This document shows positions 35,610 to 44,754 of a stretch of DNA of 52,977 nucleotides, one piece after another. The translations under genes and the position numbers were made by a program. The notes under the pieces were generated by a model. The model was not told the DNA's origin and ran no database searches. It worked only from the letters and a program-made list of their open reading frames with translations. The DNA lies in assembly GCA_020638595.1 (NCBI GenBank), contig JACKIG010000027.1, positions 1 to 52,977 of the forward strand. The letters are read 5' to 3'. The stretch comes from Rhodospirillaceae bacterium (GTDB taxonomy: Bacteria; Pseudomonadota; Alphaproteobacteria; DSM-16000; Inquilinaceae). Position 1 is the first letter of the stretch. The number at the start of each line of letters is the position of its first letter.

Positions 35610-37145
35610 ATGGGCCAGTGGCCGATCCTGTCCTTGACGACCTTCGTGCCCATCGTGGGCGCGGGGTTCATCTTTCTGCTGGCGCGGGGCACGCCGGAAA
35701 CCGTGGCGCGCAACGCCCGCTACATGGCGTTGTGGACATCGCTGATCACCTTCGGGCTGTCGCTGTTCATCTGGTTCGAATTCGACCGCGCCAACCCGGG
35801 TTTCCAGTTCACCGAGTACGCCGAGTGGTTCCCCGCCTGGAACATCAACTACCGGATGGGCGTCGACGGCATCTCGATGATGTTCGTGCTGTTGTGCACG
35901 GTGTTGACGCCGATCTGTGTCCTGGCGAGCTGGGAGAGCATCCGCGATCGGGTGAAGGAGTACATGATCTCCTTCCTGATCCTCGAGACGATGATGATCG
36001 GGATGTTCTGTGCCCTCGATTTCGTCGTCTTCTACATCTTCTTCGAAGGCGTGCTGATCCCGATGTTCGTCATCATCGGGGTCTGGGGCAGCGGGTCGCG
36101 GCGCATCTATGCGGCGTTCAAGTTCTTCCTGTTCACGCTGCTCGGCTCGGTGCTGATGCTGCTGGCGCTGATCGCCATGTATCTGCAGACCCGCGACACC
36201 AATATCGCGATCCTGCTGGCGACGCATTTCGACCGCGACATGCAGATCTGGCTGTGGCTGGCGCTGTTCGCCTCCTTCGCGGTGAAGATCCCCATGTGGC
36301 CGGTCCACACCTGGCTGCCCGACGCCCATGTGGAGGCGCCGACGGCCGGTTCGGTCATTCTGGCGGGCGTCCTCTTGAAGATGGGCGGCTACGGTTTCCT
36401 GCGCTTCTCCATCCCGATCCTGCCGGAGGCGACGGCCTATTTCACGCCGCTGGTCTATACCCTCAGCGTCGTTGCCATCATCTACACCTCGCTGGTGGCG
36501 CTGGCGCAGGAGGACATGAAGAAGCTGATCGCCTATTCGTCGATCGCGCATATGGGCTTCGTGACCATCGGCATGTTCACGCTGACGACCCAGGGTATCC
36601 ATGGCTCGATCTTCCAGATGCTCAGCCACGGCGTCGTCTCCGCCGCCCTGTTCCTGGCCGTCGGCGTGGTCTATGACCGCCTGCACAGCCGCGAGATCGC
36701 GCGCTATGGCGGCCTGTGGAACAACATGCCGCGCTACGGCATCGTCTTCATGATCTTCATGCTGGGCTCCGTCGGGCTGCCCGGCACCAGCGGCTTCGTC
36801 GGGGAGTTCCTGAGCCTGGTGGGCGCGTTCCAGGTGAACACCTGGGTGGCCTTCCTGGCGGCGACGGGGCTCGTCCTGGGTGCGGCCTACATGCTCTATC
36901 TCTACCGGCGCGTCATCTTCGGGCGCCTGACCAAGGATGACCTGAAGGGTTTCCATGACCTGAGCCTGCGGGAAATGGCGGTCTTCGCGCCATTGATCGC
37001 CCTGGTCTTCTGGATGGGCATCTATCCCAACAGCTTCATCGAGGTGATGGACGCCTCGGTGGCGCAGCTGATCGAGAACTACGAGGCAGCGATCCAGTCC
37101 GCCGCCGACGAGGCGGCCGGCGCGGCCGCCGTGGCATTGCGGTAG
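35610..37145 (+). CDS. nuoM: NADH-quinone oxidoreductase subunit M
   Basis: Second antiporter-like proton-pumping subunit (ND4 homologue), 511 residues, about 14 helices. Conserved: FEGVLIPMFVIIGVWG (the Glu of the proton path), VHTWLPDAHVEAPTAGSVIL and GGYGFLRFSIPILPEAT. A large frame on the opposite strand (35586-37196) is a GC-driven shadow. Thirteen bp after nuoL. Confidence 0.97.
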   Translation: MGQWPILSLTTFVPIVGAGFIFLLARGTPETVARNARYMALWTSLITFGLSLFIWFEFDRANPGFQFTEYAEWFPAWNINYRMGVDGISMMFVLLCTVLTPICVLASWESIRDRVKEYMISFLILETMMIGMFCALDFVVFYIFFEGVLIPMFVIIGVWGSGSRRIYAAFKFFLFTLLGSVLMLLALIAMYLQTRDTNIAILLATHFDRDMQIWLWLALFASFAVKIPMWPVHTWLPDAHVEAPTAGSVILAGVLLKMGGYGFLRFSIPILPEATAYFTPLVYTLSVVAIIYTSLVALAQEDMKKLIAYSSIAHMGFVTIGMFTLTTQGIHGSIFQMLSHGVVSAALFLAVGVVYDRLHSREIARYGGLWNNMPRYGIVFMIFMLGSVGLPGTSGFVGEFLSLVGAFQVNTWVAFLAATGLVLGAAYMLYLYRRVIFGRLTKDDLKGFHDLSLREMAVFAPLIALVFWMGIYPNSFIEVMDASVAQLIENYEAAIQSAADEAAGAAAVALR

Positions 37146-37171
37146 AGCGTTATCAAAAGGGCTAGCGAACG

Positions 37172-38617
37172 ATGACGCAGATGCCGGACATTGCACCCGC
37201 CCTGCCGGAGATCTTCCTGGCGCTCGCGGGCATGGCGCTGTTGATGCTGGGCGTGTTCAAGGGCGACCGCTCCACGCGCCTGGTCGCCTATCTGACGGTC
37301 TTGAGCTTCGTCGTCGCAGGCTTCCTGCTGGTGTCGACGGTGGAAACCCCGTCGCGCACCTTCGGCGGCATGTTCGTGGCCGATGATTTCGCCGTGTTCA
37401 TGAAGATCCTGTCGCTGCTCGGCTCCGCCCTGGCCGTCATCATGTCGCTGGAGTTCATCGAGCGCGAGCAGATGGCGCGGTTCGAGTTTCCGGTCCTGTT
37501 CCTGTTCGCGACGCTGGGCATGATGCTGATGATCAGCGCCGGCAGCCTGCTGTCGCTGTATCTCGGCCTGGAACTGCAGAGCCTGTCGCTGTACGTCGTG
37601 GCGGCGTTCCGGCGCGACACCGTGCGGTCGTCGGAGGCGGGGCTGAAGTACTTCGTCCTCGGCGCGCTGTCGTCGGGCATGCTGCTCTACGGGGCCTCGC
37701 TGATCTACGGCTTCACCGGCACCATCGATTTCGTCCGGCTGGCGGAAACCTTCGCCGAAGGCGGCCAGGTCGGCATCGGCCTGATCATCGGCATCGTCTT
37801 CATCGCCGCCGGGCTGGCCTTCAAGGTCTCCGCCGTGCCGTTCCACATGTGGACGCCGGATGTCTATGAAGGCGCACCGACGCCGGTGACGGCCTTCTTC
37901 GCCGTGGCCCCGAAGGTCGCCGCCATCGCGCTGTTCCTGCGCGTCATGGTGGGGCCGTTCGGCGATCTCGTCCTGCAATGGCAGCAGATCGTCGTCGTCA
38001 TCTCGATCCTGTCGATGCTGCTGGGCGCCTATGCGGCCATCAACCAGACCAACATCAAGCGCCTGATGGCCTATTCGTCCATCGGACACATGGGCTATGC
38101 GCTGATCGGATTGGCGGCGGGCACCGAACGGGGCGTGAGCGGCGTTCTGATCTACATGGCCATCTACCTTGCCATGAATGTCGGGACATTCGCCTGCATC
38201 CTGTCCATGCGCGTCAACCGCCGCATGGTCGAGGGGATCAACGACCTGGCGGGCCTCAGCAAGACGAACCCGCTGATGGCGTTGAGCCTGGCGGTCTTCA
38301 TGTTCTCCATGGCCGGCATTCCGCCGCTGGCCGGCTTCTTCGGCAAGCTGTCGGTGTTCCTGGCGGCCATCGATGCGCAGCTATACACGCTGGCCATCAT
38401 CGGCGTGCTGACCAGCGTGGTGGGCGCCTTCTACTACATCCGCATCGTCAAGCTGATGTACTTCGACGATCCGGTGGAGAGCTTCGACCGGCCCATCGGC
38501 CGCGACATGACGCTGGTGCTGACCGGAACGGGCCTGTTCACCGCGTTCTTCTTCCTGTTTCCGGCCCCCATCATGGATGCCGCCACGCGCGCCGCCCAAA
38601 GCCTCCTCGCCGGATGA
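37172..38617 (+). CDS. nuoN: NADH-quinone oxidoreductase subunit N
   Basis: Third antiporter-like subunit (ND2 homologue), 481 residues, about 14 helices. Conserved: LYLGLELQSLSLYVVAAF, the Lys region GLAFKVSAVPFHMWTPDVYE and NIKRLMAYSSIGHMGYALIG. Last gene of the nuo operon; its TGA overlaps the ATG of birA (38614), so birA, and through further overlaps coaX and rnj, probably continue the same transcript. Confidence 0.97.
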   Translation: MTQMPDIAPALPEIFLALAGMALLMLGVFKGDRSTRLVAYLTVLSFVVAGFLLVSTVETPSRTFGGMFVADDFAVFMKILSLLGSALAVIMSLEFIEREQMARFEFPVLFLFATLGMMLMISAGSLLSLYLGLELQSLSLYVVAAFRRDTVRSSEAGLKYFVLGALSSGMLLYGASLIYGFTGTIDFVRLAETFAEGGQVGIGLIIGIVFIAAGLAFKVSAVPFHMWTPDVYEGAPTPVTAFFAVAPKVAAIALFLRVMVGPFGDLVLQWQQIVVVISILSMLLGAYAAINQTNIKRLMAYSSIGHMGYALIGLAAGTERGVSGVLIYMAIYLAMNVGTFACILSMRVNRRMVEGINDLAGLSKTNPLMALSLAVFMFSMAGIPPLAGFFGKLSVFLAAIDAQLYTLAIIGVLTSVVGAFYYIRIVKLMYFDDPVESFDRPIGRDMTLVLTGTGLFTAFFFLFPAPIMDAATRAAQSLLAG

Positions 38618-39390
38618 CCAGCCGAGAGCCGTCGCTCATGCACCCGGCGGTGCCGCGGGGGTGGCGCCTTGTGCCCATGGGGGCCGTCGCCAGCACCAAC
38701 GACGAAGCCCGGACGCTGGCCAATGGCGGCGCACCGGAAGGCACCGTCGTGTGGGCACAACAGCAGCTGTCGGGCCGCGGGCGACGCGGGCGCGCCTGGG
38801 ACTCCCCCGAAGGCAACCTCTACTGCTCCGTAGTGCTGCGCCCGGAAGGGGATCCGGCCCGTGTGGGCCAGCTGCCCTTCGTCGTGTCGCTGGCGCTGGC
38901 CAGGGCGATCGCGATCCTGGCTCCGAACCTGGACATCGCGGTGAAGTGGCCGAACGACGTGCTGATCCACGATGCCAAGGTGTCCGGCCTGTTGCTGGAG
39001 GGGACCTTTCGGCCCGACGGTGCCTGCGACTGGGTGATCGTCGGACTGGGGGCGAACGTCGCCAGCTTCCCGCAGGGCACCGAATTCCCGGCAACCTCGC
39101 TTGCGGCCGCCGGTGCGCGGTCGGTCACGGTCGAAGCGCTGCTGGAAGCCTATCTTTTCGCGCTGGCGTCGCTGTTGGCTGCCTGGCATCGGGACGGTTT
39201 CGCGGGCATCCGGCGCGAATGGCTGATCCTGGCCTGGCGCAGGGGCGCACCCCTGCAGGTCCGGCTGGAGACGGAAACGCTGGACGGCACCTTCGAAGAC
39301 CTGGACGAGGACGGCCATCTGCTGTTGCGCCTGGGCGATGGCGGTCTGCGCAAGATCGCCGCCGGCGACGTCTTCTTCGCGCGGGTGTGA
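38614..39390 (+). CDS. birA: Biotin--[acetyl-CoA-carboxylase] ligase, monofunctional
   Basis: Makes biotinyl-AMP and attaches biotin to carboxylase carrier proteins. 258 residues. The biotin-binding loop is GRGRRGRAWDSPEGNLYCS, followed by VKWPNDVLI and the catalytic-site Lys region AKVSGLLLEG; the small C-terminal domain has the family form. There is no N-terminal HTH domain, so it cannot act as a biotin operon repressor; this short form is usual in alphaproteobacteria. ATG at 38614 in a 4-bp overlap with nuoN. Confidence 0.94.
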   Translation: MTSREPSLMHPAVPRGWRLVPMGAVASTNDEARTLANGGAPEGTVVWAQQQLSGRGRRGRAWDSPEGNLYCSVVLRPEGDPARVGQLPFVVSLALARAIAILAPNLDIAVKWPNDVLIHDAKVSGLLLEGTFRPDGACDWVIVGLGANVASFPQGTEFPATSLAAAGARSVTVEALLEAYLFALASLLAAWHRDGFAGIRREWLILAWRRGAPLQVRLETETLDGTFEDLDEDGHLLLRLGDGGLRKIAAGDVFFARV

Positions 39391-39391
39391 C

Positions 39392-40162
39392 ATGCTGCTG
39401 GCCATCGATGTGGGCAACACCAACTGCACGGTCGGCATCTATGACGGTCGGCACAAGCTTGGCAATTGGCGCATCTCCACCGAAGGACGGCGGACGGCGG
39501 ACGAATACGCCGTTTGGCTGACCCAGCTGCTCGGCCTCGCCGGCATCGCGACGGAGGCGATCGACAACGTCATCATCGCCAGTGTCGTGCCTTCGGCGAC
39601 CTTCAATCTCGAATGGCTGTGCCGCAAGCATCTGCATTGCGAACCCATGGTGGTGACGACGGCCCTCGACCTGGGGATCCAGGTGCATATCGACAATCCG
39701 AAGGAGGCCGGTGCCGACCGCCTGGTCAATGCACTGGCCGCGCGCAACACCTACGGCAACAACCTGATCGTCATCGATATCGGGACTGCCACCACCTTCG
39801 ACATCGTCGATGGTGAGGGCAACTATGCCGGCGGCATCATTGCCCCCGGTCCCCACCCGTCGCTGGAGGCCCTGCACCATATCGCCGCCAAGCTGCCGAA
39901 GGTGGAAATCGAACGGCCCGACCGGGTCGTCGGCAAGGGCACCGTCGGCGCCATGCAGTCCGGCATCTACTGGGGTTATGTCAGCCTGATCGAGGGACTG
40001 ATCGCCCGCATCCAGGAAGAGATGGGCCGCAGCATGACCGTCATCTCGACCGGCGGGCTGGCCGTGTTGTTCACCGAGGCGATGGCCGCCATCGACCACT
40101 ACGACGCAGAGCTGACAATGCGCGGCCTGCTCGAGGTGTTCGAGCGCAACCGGCGGTCATGA
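39392..40162 (+). CDS. coaX: Type III pantothenate kinase (CoaX)
   Basis: First step of CoA synthesis: phosphorylates pantothenate. 256 residues of the ASKHA fold. Motifs: LLAIDVGNTNCTVGIYDG (phosphate 1), GADRLVNALAAR and IDIGTATTFDIVDGEG (phosphate 2 and pantothenate site); the Asp of DVGNTN and of GADR are kept. Type III enzymes are not feedback-inhibited by CoA and need a monovalent cation. Starts 1 bp after the birA stop; its own stop overlaps rnj by four bases. Confidence 0.96.
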   Translation: MLLAIDVGNTNCTVGIYDGRHKLGNWRISTEGRRTADEYAVWLTQLLGLAGIATEAIDNVIIASVVPSATFNLEWLCRKHLHCEPMVVTTALDLGIQVHIDNPKEAGADRLVNALAARNTYGNNLIVIDIGTATTFDIVDGEGNYAGGIIAPGPHPSLEALHHIAAKLPKVEIERPDRVVGKGTVGAMQSGIYWGYVSLIEGLIARIQEEMGRSMTVISTGGLAVLFTEAMAAIDHYDAELTMRGLLEVFERNRRS

Positions 40163-41841
40163 ACAGGTCCGTCCCCCACGGCGCCGCCATCGACGACGGC
40201 TTCCGGTTCGTTGCTCTGGGCGGCAGCGACGAAATCGGCATGAACCTGTACCTCTACGGCGTCGACGGCCACTGGCTGATGGTCGATTGCGGCGTGGCGT
40301 TCGGCGACGAACGGACACCCGGCATCGACGTGCTGATGCCGGCTGTGGAGTTCATTGCGGAGCGTCGCCACCAGCTGGTCGGGCTGGTCCTGACGCATGG
40401 GCACGAAGACCATTTCGGCGCCATCCAGTACCTGTGGCCGCAGCTGCGCTGTCCCGTCTATGCCACGCCGTTCACTGCGGCCTTCCTGCGCCTGAAGCTG
40501 CACGACAGCGTCTTCGACGATCCGGTCCCGATCCACGAAGTGCCGCTGGGCGGCCGCCTGACCTTGGGGCCGTTCGACGTCACCTTCGTCGAGATGACCC
40601 ATTCGATACCCGAGCCCAACTGCCTGATCCTGCGCACGCGCTATGGCACCGTTGTCCATACCGGCGACTGGAAGCGGGACCCGAAGCCGATGATCGGCCG
40701 CACGGTGGACGAGGAGACGTTGCGCCGGGTCGGCGGGGAAGGGGTGCTGGCCCTGGTATCCGACAGCACGAACGCGCTGGAGGAGGGCCATTCGGGCTCG
40801 GAAAGCGATGCCCGGGATGCCTTGGTCGACGTGATCGCCCGCCAGCCCAACCGTGTGGCGGTGACATGCTTCTCCACCAACGTCGCGCGCATTCTCAGCG
40901 TGGCGGAAGCGGCAGCAGCGGCCGACCGGCAATGCGCCCTTGTCGGGCGTTCGCTGTGGCGCGTCCACGAGGCCGCCAGGTCCACGGGCTATATGAAGCC
41001 GCCGGCGCCGTTCCTGTCGGAGCAGGAGGCCGCCTATCTGCCGCGCGACCGGGTGGTACTGGTCTGCACCGGCAGCCAGGGCGAATCCACCGCGGCCCTG
41101 ACACGGATCGCGAACGATACGCACCCCCATATCGTGCTGGAGCCGGACGATACGGTGATCTTCTCGGCACGGGAGATCCCGGGCAACGAAAAGGCCATCG
41201 CCCGTGTCCAGAACGCGCTGGTGCGCCAGGGGATCCGCATCGTCACGGCGGCCGATGCGCCGGTCCACGTCTCCGGCCATCCGGCGCGCGAGGAGCTGAC
41301 GGCGCTCTATCAATGGGTGCGGCCGGGCATCGTCATCCCGGTCCATGGCGATCCGCGCCGCCAGCGCGCCCAGGCGGCCTTGGCGGAGGCGTGCCAGGTG
41401 CCCCAGACGTTGATCCCTGAAGACGGTGCGGTGATCCAGTTGGCCCCGGGGCCGGCCGCGATCGTCGATCACGTTCCTGTCGGCCGCATCGCACGCGACG
41501 GCCATCGCCTGGTGCGGCTGGATGACGCGATCATGCGCCAGCGCCATCGCCTGACCCATAACGGCGCGCTGACGGTGACGCTGGTGATGGCCCCAGGTGG
41601 CGCATTGCTGGCCGACCCGCAGATCGTGGCCTTCGGCCTCTATGATGCCGACGCCAACGACCCGGCGCTGCGCGAGATCGGCCGCGATATCCGCGATGCG
41701 GTCGAAGACCTGCCGCGGGCGCGCCGGCGCGACGACGAAGCGGTACGTGCCGCCGCGACGCAGGCGGCCCGCCGTCGGATGCGTACCGACCTGGGCAAGA
41801 AGCCTCTCATGGAAATCAAGGTGTTACGGATCGGAGATTGA
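40159..41841 (+). CDS. rnj: Ribonuclease J
   Basis: Metallo-beta-lactamase/beta-CASP ribonuclease with endonuclease and 5'-3' exonuclease activity, used in mRNA decay and rRNA maturation in alphaproteobacteria. 560 residues. Zinc ligands in HGHEDHFGAI (His80, His82, Asp84, His85); MTHSIPEPNCLILRTRYGT and VVHTGDWKRDPKP follow; the beta-CASP domain has STNVARILSVAEAAAA and TGSQGESTAALTRIAND, then VHVSGHPAREEL. Start: ATG 40159, ATGA overlap with coaX. The birA-coaX-rnj string is typical of this group. Confidence 0.95.
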   Translation: MNRSVPHGAAIDDGFRFVALGGSDEIGMNLYLYGVDGHWLMVDCGVAFGDERTPGIDVLMPAVEFIAERRHQLVGLVLTHGHEDHFGAIQYLWPQLRCPVYATPFTAAFLRLKLHDSVFDDPVPIHEVPLGGRLTLGPFDVTFVEMTHSIPEPNCLILRTRYGTVVHTGDWKRDPKPMIGRTVDEETLRRVGGEGVLALVSDSTNALEEGHSGSESDARDALVDVIARQPNRVAVTCFSTNVARILSVAEAAAAADRQCALVGRSLWRVHEAARSTGYMKPPAPFLSEQEAAYLPRDRVVLVCTGSQGESTAALTRIANDTHPHIVLEPDDTVIFSAREIPGNEKAIARVQNALVRQGIRIVTAADAPVHVSGHPAREELTALYQWVRPGIVIPVHGDPRRQRAQAALAEACQVPQTLIPEDGAVIQLAPGPAAIVDHVPVGRIARDGHRLVRLDDAIMRQRHRLTHNGALTVTLVMAPGGALLADPQIVAFGLYDADANDPALREIGRDIRDAVEDLPRARRRDDEAVRAAATQAARRRMRTDLGKKPLMEIKVLRIGD

Positions 41842-41860
41842 CCACCGTCAAACCTCCCCC

Positions 41861-41882
41861 CGCCAGCGCCAATGGCGTTTTT
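41861..41882 (+). terminator. Weak intrinsic terminator after rnj
   Basis: CGCCA (41861-41865) pairs with TGGCG (41873-41877) around a 7-nt loop and is followed by five T. The stem is short, so termination is probably partial. It lies 20 bp after the rnj stop and before mce. Confidence 0.4.
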
Positions 41883-41950
41883 CGCCGTTCACGTTTTGAT
41901 GTATCGTCCTCGCTTCATCAGGCAAGCTGCCACAGGGGATGGGACACATC

Positions 41951-42364
41951 ATGATCGGAAGGCTCAACCACGTTGCCATCGCGGTACCGGATCTGGAAGC
42001 GTCTGCGAACACTTACCGCGCCACGCTGGGTGCCAAGGTGTCCGCCCCGCAGCCCGTACCGGAGCACGGCGTGACCGTGATCTTCATCGAGCTGCCGAAT
42101 ACCAAGATCGAGCTCTTGCATCCGCTGGGCGAGAAGTCGCCGATCCAGGGCTTCCTGGACAAGAACCCGTCGGGCGGCATCCACCATGTCTGCTACGAGG
42201 TCGAAGACATCTACGAGGCCCGCGAGAAGCTGAAGGCCGACGGCATGCGCGTGCTCGGCGATGGCGAGCCGAAGCTGGGCGCCCACAACAATCCGGTGCT
42301 GTTCCTGCATCCGAAGGACTTCTGCGGCACGCTGGTGGAGCTGGAGCAGGTGCCGAAGCACTGA
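41951..42364 (+). CDS. mce: Methylmalonyl-CoA epimerase
   Basis: Interconverts (R)- and (S)-methylmalonyl-CoA for propionate catabolism. 137 residues of the VOC (glyoxalase/bleomycin-resistance) fold. It opens MIGRLNHVAIAVPDLEA, with the first metal-ligand His7; further metal ligands fall in SGGIHHVCYEVEDI and in the final FCGTLVELEQV. Start: ATG 41951, matching family N-termini; the in-frame ATG at 41939 is possible but has no spaced ribosome site. Located between rnj and the DUF1467 gene, as in many Rhodospirillales. Confidence 0.94.
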   Translation: MIGRLNHVAIAVPDLEASANTYRATLGAKVSAPQPVPEHGVTVIFIELPNTKIELLHPLGEKSPIQGFLDKNPSGGIHHVCYEVEDIYEAREKLKADGMRVLGDGEPKLGAHNNPVLFLHPKDFCGTLVELEQVPKH

Positions 42365-42524
42365 TCCGCGGTTACGCGATCGGCGGGCCGGCGCGGCCCG
42401 CACGTCTCCATGCGTGAATTGCCGACCACAGCCGCACGGAAGGGGGTAGCGTCGCTATTCCCTTCCGGTTGACGGCTGGGGGATCTGTTTTCCGCAGGCA
42501 CCGGGCTTGGGCCCGGCAAGGTCC

Positions 42525-42773
42525 ATGGGCTTCGTTTCGGGTCTGGTCGTCTATGTGATCACCTGGTGGGTGGTCCTGTTCGCCGTATTGCCCTGGGGTG
42601 TCCGTGCGCCTGACGACCCGCAGCCGGGCCATGCGGCCGGCGCCCCGGCGACACCGCGGCTGCGGCTCAAATTCGCCGTTACCAGCGCCATCGCCGCAGT
42701 CATCTGGCTGATCATCTTCCTCCTGGTTCAATCCGACCTGATCTCGTTCCGGCGAATGGCCATCGGGCTGTAG
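42525..42773 (+). CDS. DUF1467 family inner-membrane protein
   Basis: 82 residues with two hydrophobic helices (GFVSGLVVYVITWWVVLFAV and VTSAIAAVIWLIIFLLVQS) joined by a Pro/Asp-rich loop (PWGVRAPDDP), the form of the DUF1467 family, whose genes often sit between mce and proS in alphaproteobacteria. Function unknown. Start ATG 42525 with AAGG 5 bp upstream; an in-frame TTG at 42507 is less likely. Confidence 0.85.
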   Translation: MGFVSGLVVYVITWWVVLFAVLPWGVRAPDDPQPGHAAGAPATPRLRLKFAVTSAIAAVIWLIIFLLVQSDLISFRRMAIGL

Positions 42774-43148
42774 GCGGCGGTGGCTTGCTGCCGCCATCCC
42801 CCCCGTGAGCAGCGATCGGTACGCACCCTGCCTTGGCGCCGCCGGCAGCGGCGGACGCTCAACGCCGGGGAATGCCGCGGACGTTCGGGGCGATGAAATA
42901 CGCTTGCCGCAGGGCCGCGACCAAGGCCGCAGGTGGGCTGCACCGCCCGTCGGAGTCGATGCGGAATGCTGCGATTGCGAGATCGCCGATCCCGCTCAGC
43001 GCACAAAGACCGTGCAAGGCGCGATCAAGCCGAGTGCAATTGCTTAGGAATTCAGCAGAATCGCGGGAAAAAGGGCAATACGAAACGGTCGCGGCGAATT
43101 CCGTCTTGCCTTCACCGCGGCTCCGCTCCAACCTTGTTCTTGACCGGA
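42774..43148. other. 375 bp without a supported gene downstream of the DUF1467 gene
   Basis: Small frames on both strands (for example 42805-43047 plus, 42859-43131 minus) lack recognisable motifs, good ribosome sites and the codon pattern of neighbouring genes. The stretch ends at a hairpin and terminator block (43149-43234) described separately. Confidence 0.5.
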
Positions 43149-43234
43149 GGGCGTCCCCCTTCGGTTGACGCCTGGTGGCGATTCCTCCCTAAACTTGGGC
43201 CGCGCTCCCTGATGGTAGCGCGGCTCTTTTTTTC
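43149..43234 (+). ncRNA. Candidate small RNA or 3' UTR element: hairpin, anti-Shine-Dalgarno linker, terminator
   Basis: A 6-bp stem GGCGTC/GACGCC (43150-43155 and 43167-43172) encloses a CTTCGG segment; then comes an unpaired linker with ATTCCTCCCTAAAC (43181-43194), complementary to ribosome-binding sites; then a strong terminator (43199-43234). This order resembles alphaproteobacterial trans-acting sRNAs with CCUCC motifs, but I found no good promoter just upstream, so it could instead be the 3' end of a long DUF1467 mRNA. Role is inferred only. Confidence 0.35.
43199..43234 (+). terminator. Strong intrinsic terminator
   Basis: GCCGCGCT (43199-43206) pairs perfectly with AGCGCGGC (43217-43224) around a 10-nt loop, followed by TCTTTTTTTC. 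It ends plus-strand transcription 426 bp after the DUF1467 stop; the nearest minus-strand gene (NCS2 permease) ends at 43336, and the site has no T tract in that direction. Confidence 0.85.
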
Positions 43235-43335
43235 TTTCGCCCAGGCCGGATGGCGAATTTACAGCCATGGGGTTGTGAAGTCACGCCGATAATAGGGCAG
43301 AATCACTGGACTTTCTGCGATTGTGCCCCGCCGGA

Positions 43336-44631
43336 CTATCCCAGATACGCGAATTTCACGATAAACAGCACGGCCAGCACGAGCACCGTCGGCTTGGCAT
43401 CGCCGAAGCGCCCGCTCAGCAGCTTGATCGCGGCATAGGTGATGAAGCCGAAGGCGATGCCGTGGGCGATGGAGAAGGTCAGCGGCATCGCAATCGCCGT
43501 CACCAGTGCCGGTGCATACTCGGTGACGTCGTCCCAATCGATCTCCGTCAGCCCGCGTGCCATCAGGCAGGCAACGAACACCAGTGCCGGCGCCGTGGCA
43601 TAGGCGGGGATGCTGGTGGCCAAGGGCGAGAAGAACAGCGTCAGCAGGAACAGGACCGCGACGGTGACGGCCGTCAGGCCCGTCCGCCCGCCCGCATTGA
43701 TGCCGGCCGCGCTCTCGATATAGCTGGTGGTGGTCGATGTCCCCAGGACGGACCCGGCGACGGTCGCGGTGCTGTCGGCAAGCAGCGCGCGCCCCAGTCG
43801 CGGCAGCCGCCCCCGCTCGTCCAGCAGCCCGGCGCGCGCGGACACGCCCACCAGCGTCCCGGCGGTGTCGAACAGGTCCACGAACAGAAAGGCGAAGACG
43901 ATCGTCAACAGGCCGATATTCAGCGCGCCGCCGATGTCCAGCTGCGCGAAGGTGGGCGAGGGGTCGGGCGGCTGGGACAGGATGCTCTCGGGCACGGGCG
44001 AAATGCCGAAGATCATGCCCGCGGCGGACACCAGAAGGATCGCGATGATCAGCGCACCGGGCACCCGCAACGCCGTCAGCGCCGCCATGACGACGAAACC
44101 GACGGCGGCCAGGATCGGCTCCGGCGTCGTCAGGTTGCCCAGCGTCACCAGCGTGTTCGGGTCGCCCACGATGATACCGGCGTTCTTCAGGCCGATGATC
44201 GCGAGGAACAATCCGATCCCCGCGGCGATCGCCATCTTCAGCGATTTGGGGATGGCGTTGATGATGGCTTCGCGCACCGGCAGCAGGCTCAGCACGATGA
44301 AGATCACGCCGGACAGGAAGACCGCGCCCAGGGCCACCTGCCAGGTGAAGCCAAGCCCCAGGACGACGCCATAGGTGAAATAGGCGTTCAGGCCCATTCC
44401 CGGCGCCAGCGCGACCGGATAATTGGCATAGAGACCCATGATCAGGGTGCCGATAGCCGCCGCCAGACAGGTTGCGACGAACACCGCACCCCGGTCCATG
44501 CCCGCATCCGACAGGATCAGCGGATTGACGAAGGCGATATAGGCCATGGTCAGGAAGGTGGTGACACCGGCCACAACCTCGGTGCGCACGGTTGTCTCGT
44601 GCGCCTTCAACCCAAACACGCGCTCAAGCAT
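43336..44631 (-). CDS. NCS2 family permease (AzgA-like, adenine/guanine/hypoxanthine)
   Basis: Proton-coupled purine base transporter in the inner membrane. 431 residues, about 12-14 helices. It begins MLERVFGLKAHETTVRTEVV, contains GVTTFLTMAYIAFVNPLIL and the substrate-site segment ALAPGMGLNAYFTYGVV, and later FLFVDLFDTAGTLVGVS and STTTSYIESAAGINAGGRTG, all typical of the AzgA (COG2252) branch rather than the uracil/xanthine branch. Start 44631 has a GGGGG ribosome site. No purine riboswitch is visible in the 123 bp upstream; the gene is divergent from the small exported protein gene. Confidence 0.93.
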   Translation of the reverse strand: MLERVFGLKAHETTVRTEVVAGVTTFLTMAYIAFVNPLILSDAGMDRGAVFVATCLAAAIGTLIMGLYANYPVALAPGMGLNAYFTYGVVLGLGFTWQVALGAVFLSGVIFIVLSLLPVREAIINAIPKSLKMAIAAGIGLFLAIIGLKNAGIIVGDPNTLVTLGNLTTPEPILAAVGFVVMAALTALRVPGALIIAILLVSAAGMIFGISPVPESILSQPPDPSPTFAQLDIGGALNIGLLTIVFAFLFVDLFDTAGTLVGVSARAGLLDERGRLPRLGRALLADSTATVAGSVLGTSTTTSYIESAAGINAGGRTGLTAVTVAVLFLLTLFFSPLATSIPAYATAPALVFVACLMARGLTEIDWDDVTEYAPALVTAIAMPLTFSIAHGIAFGFITYAAIKLLSGRFGDAKPTVLVLAVLFIVKFAYLG

Positions 44632-44754
44632 CGCGAAGAACCCCCGGAAATTGATGCGATCTGTCTGGCGCGCTGGTGGGCCGATCGTTGGCGTCGGCTG
44701 ATTCTTGGTGCCGGTTATTGGAACATTAATGTCCGGCGATCAAGGATCACGCTC

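Noticed and set aside
35586..37196. 536-codon minus-strand frame across nuoM
   Set aside because: Antisense shadow of nuoM with low-complexity His/Gln/Asp content.
38614..39390. BirA missing its HTH domain as a broken gene
   Set aside because: Monofunctional biotin ligases of this length are standard in alphaproteobacteria; the ligase core is complete.
42728..43131. Small minus- and plus-strand frames after the DUF1467 gene
   Set aside because: No motif, no ribosome site, Arg-rich shadow-like composition.
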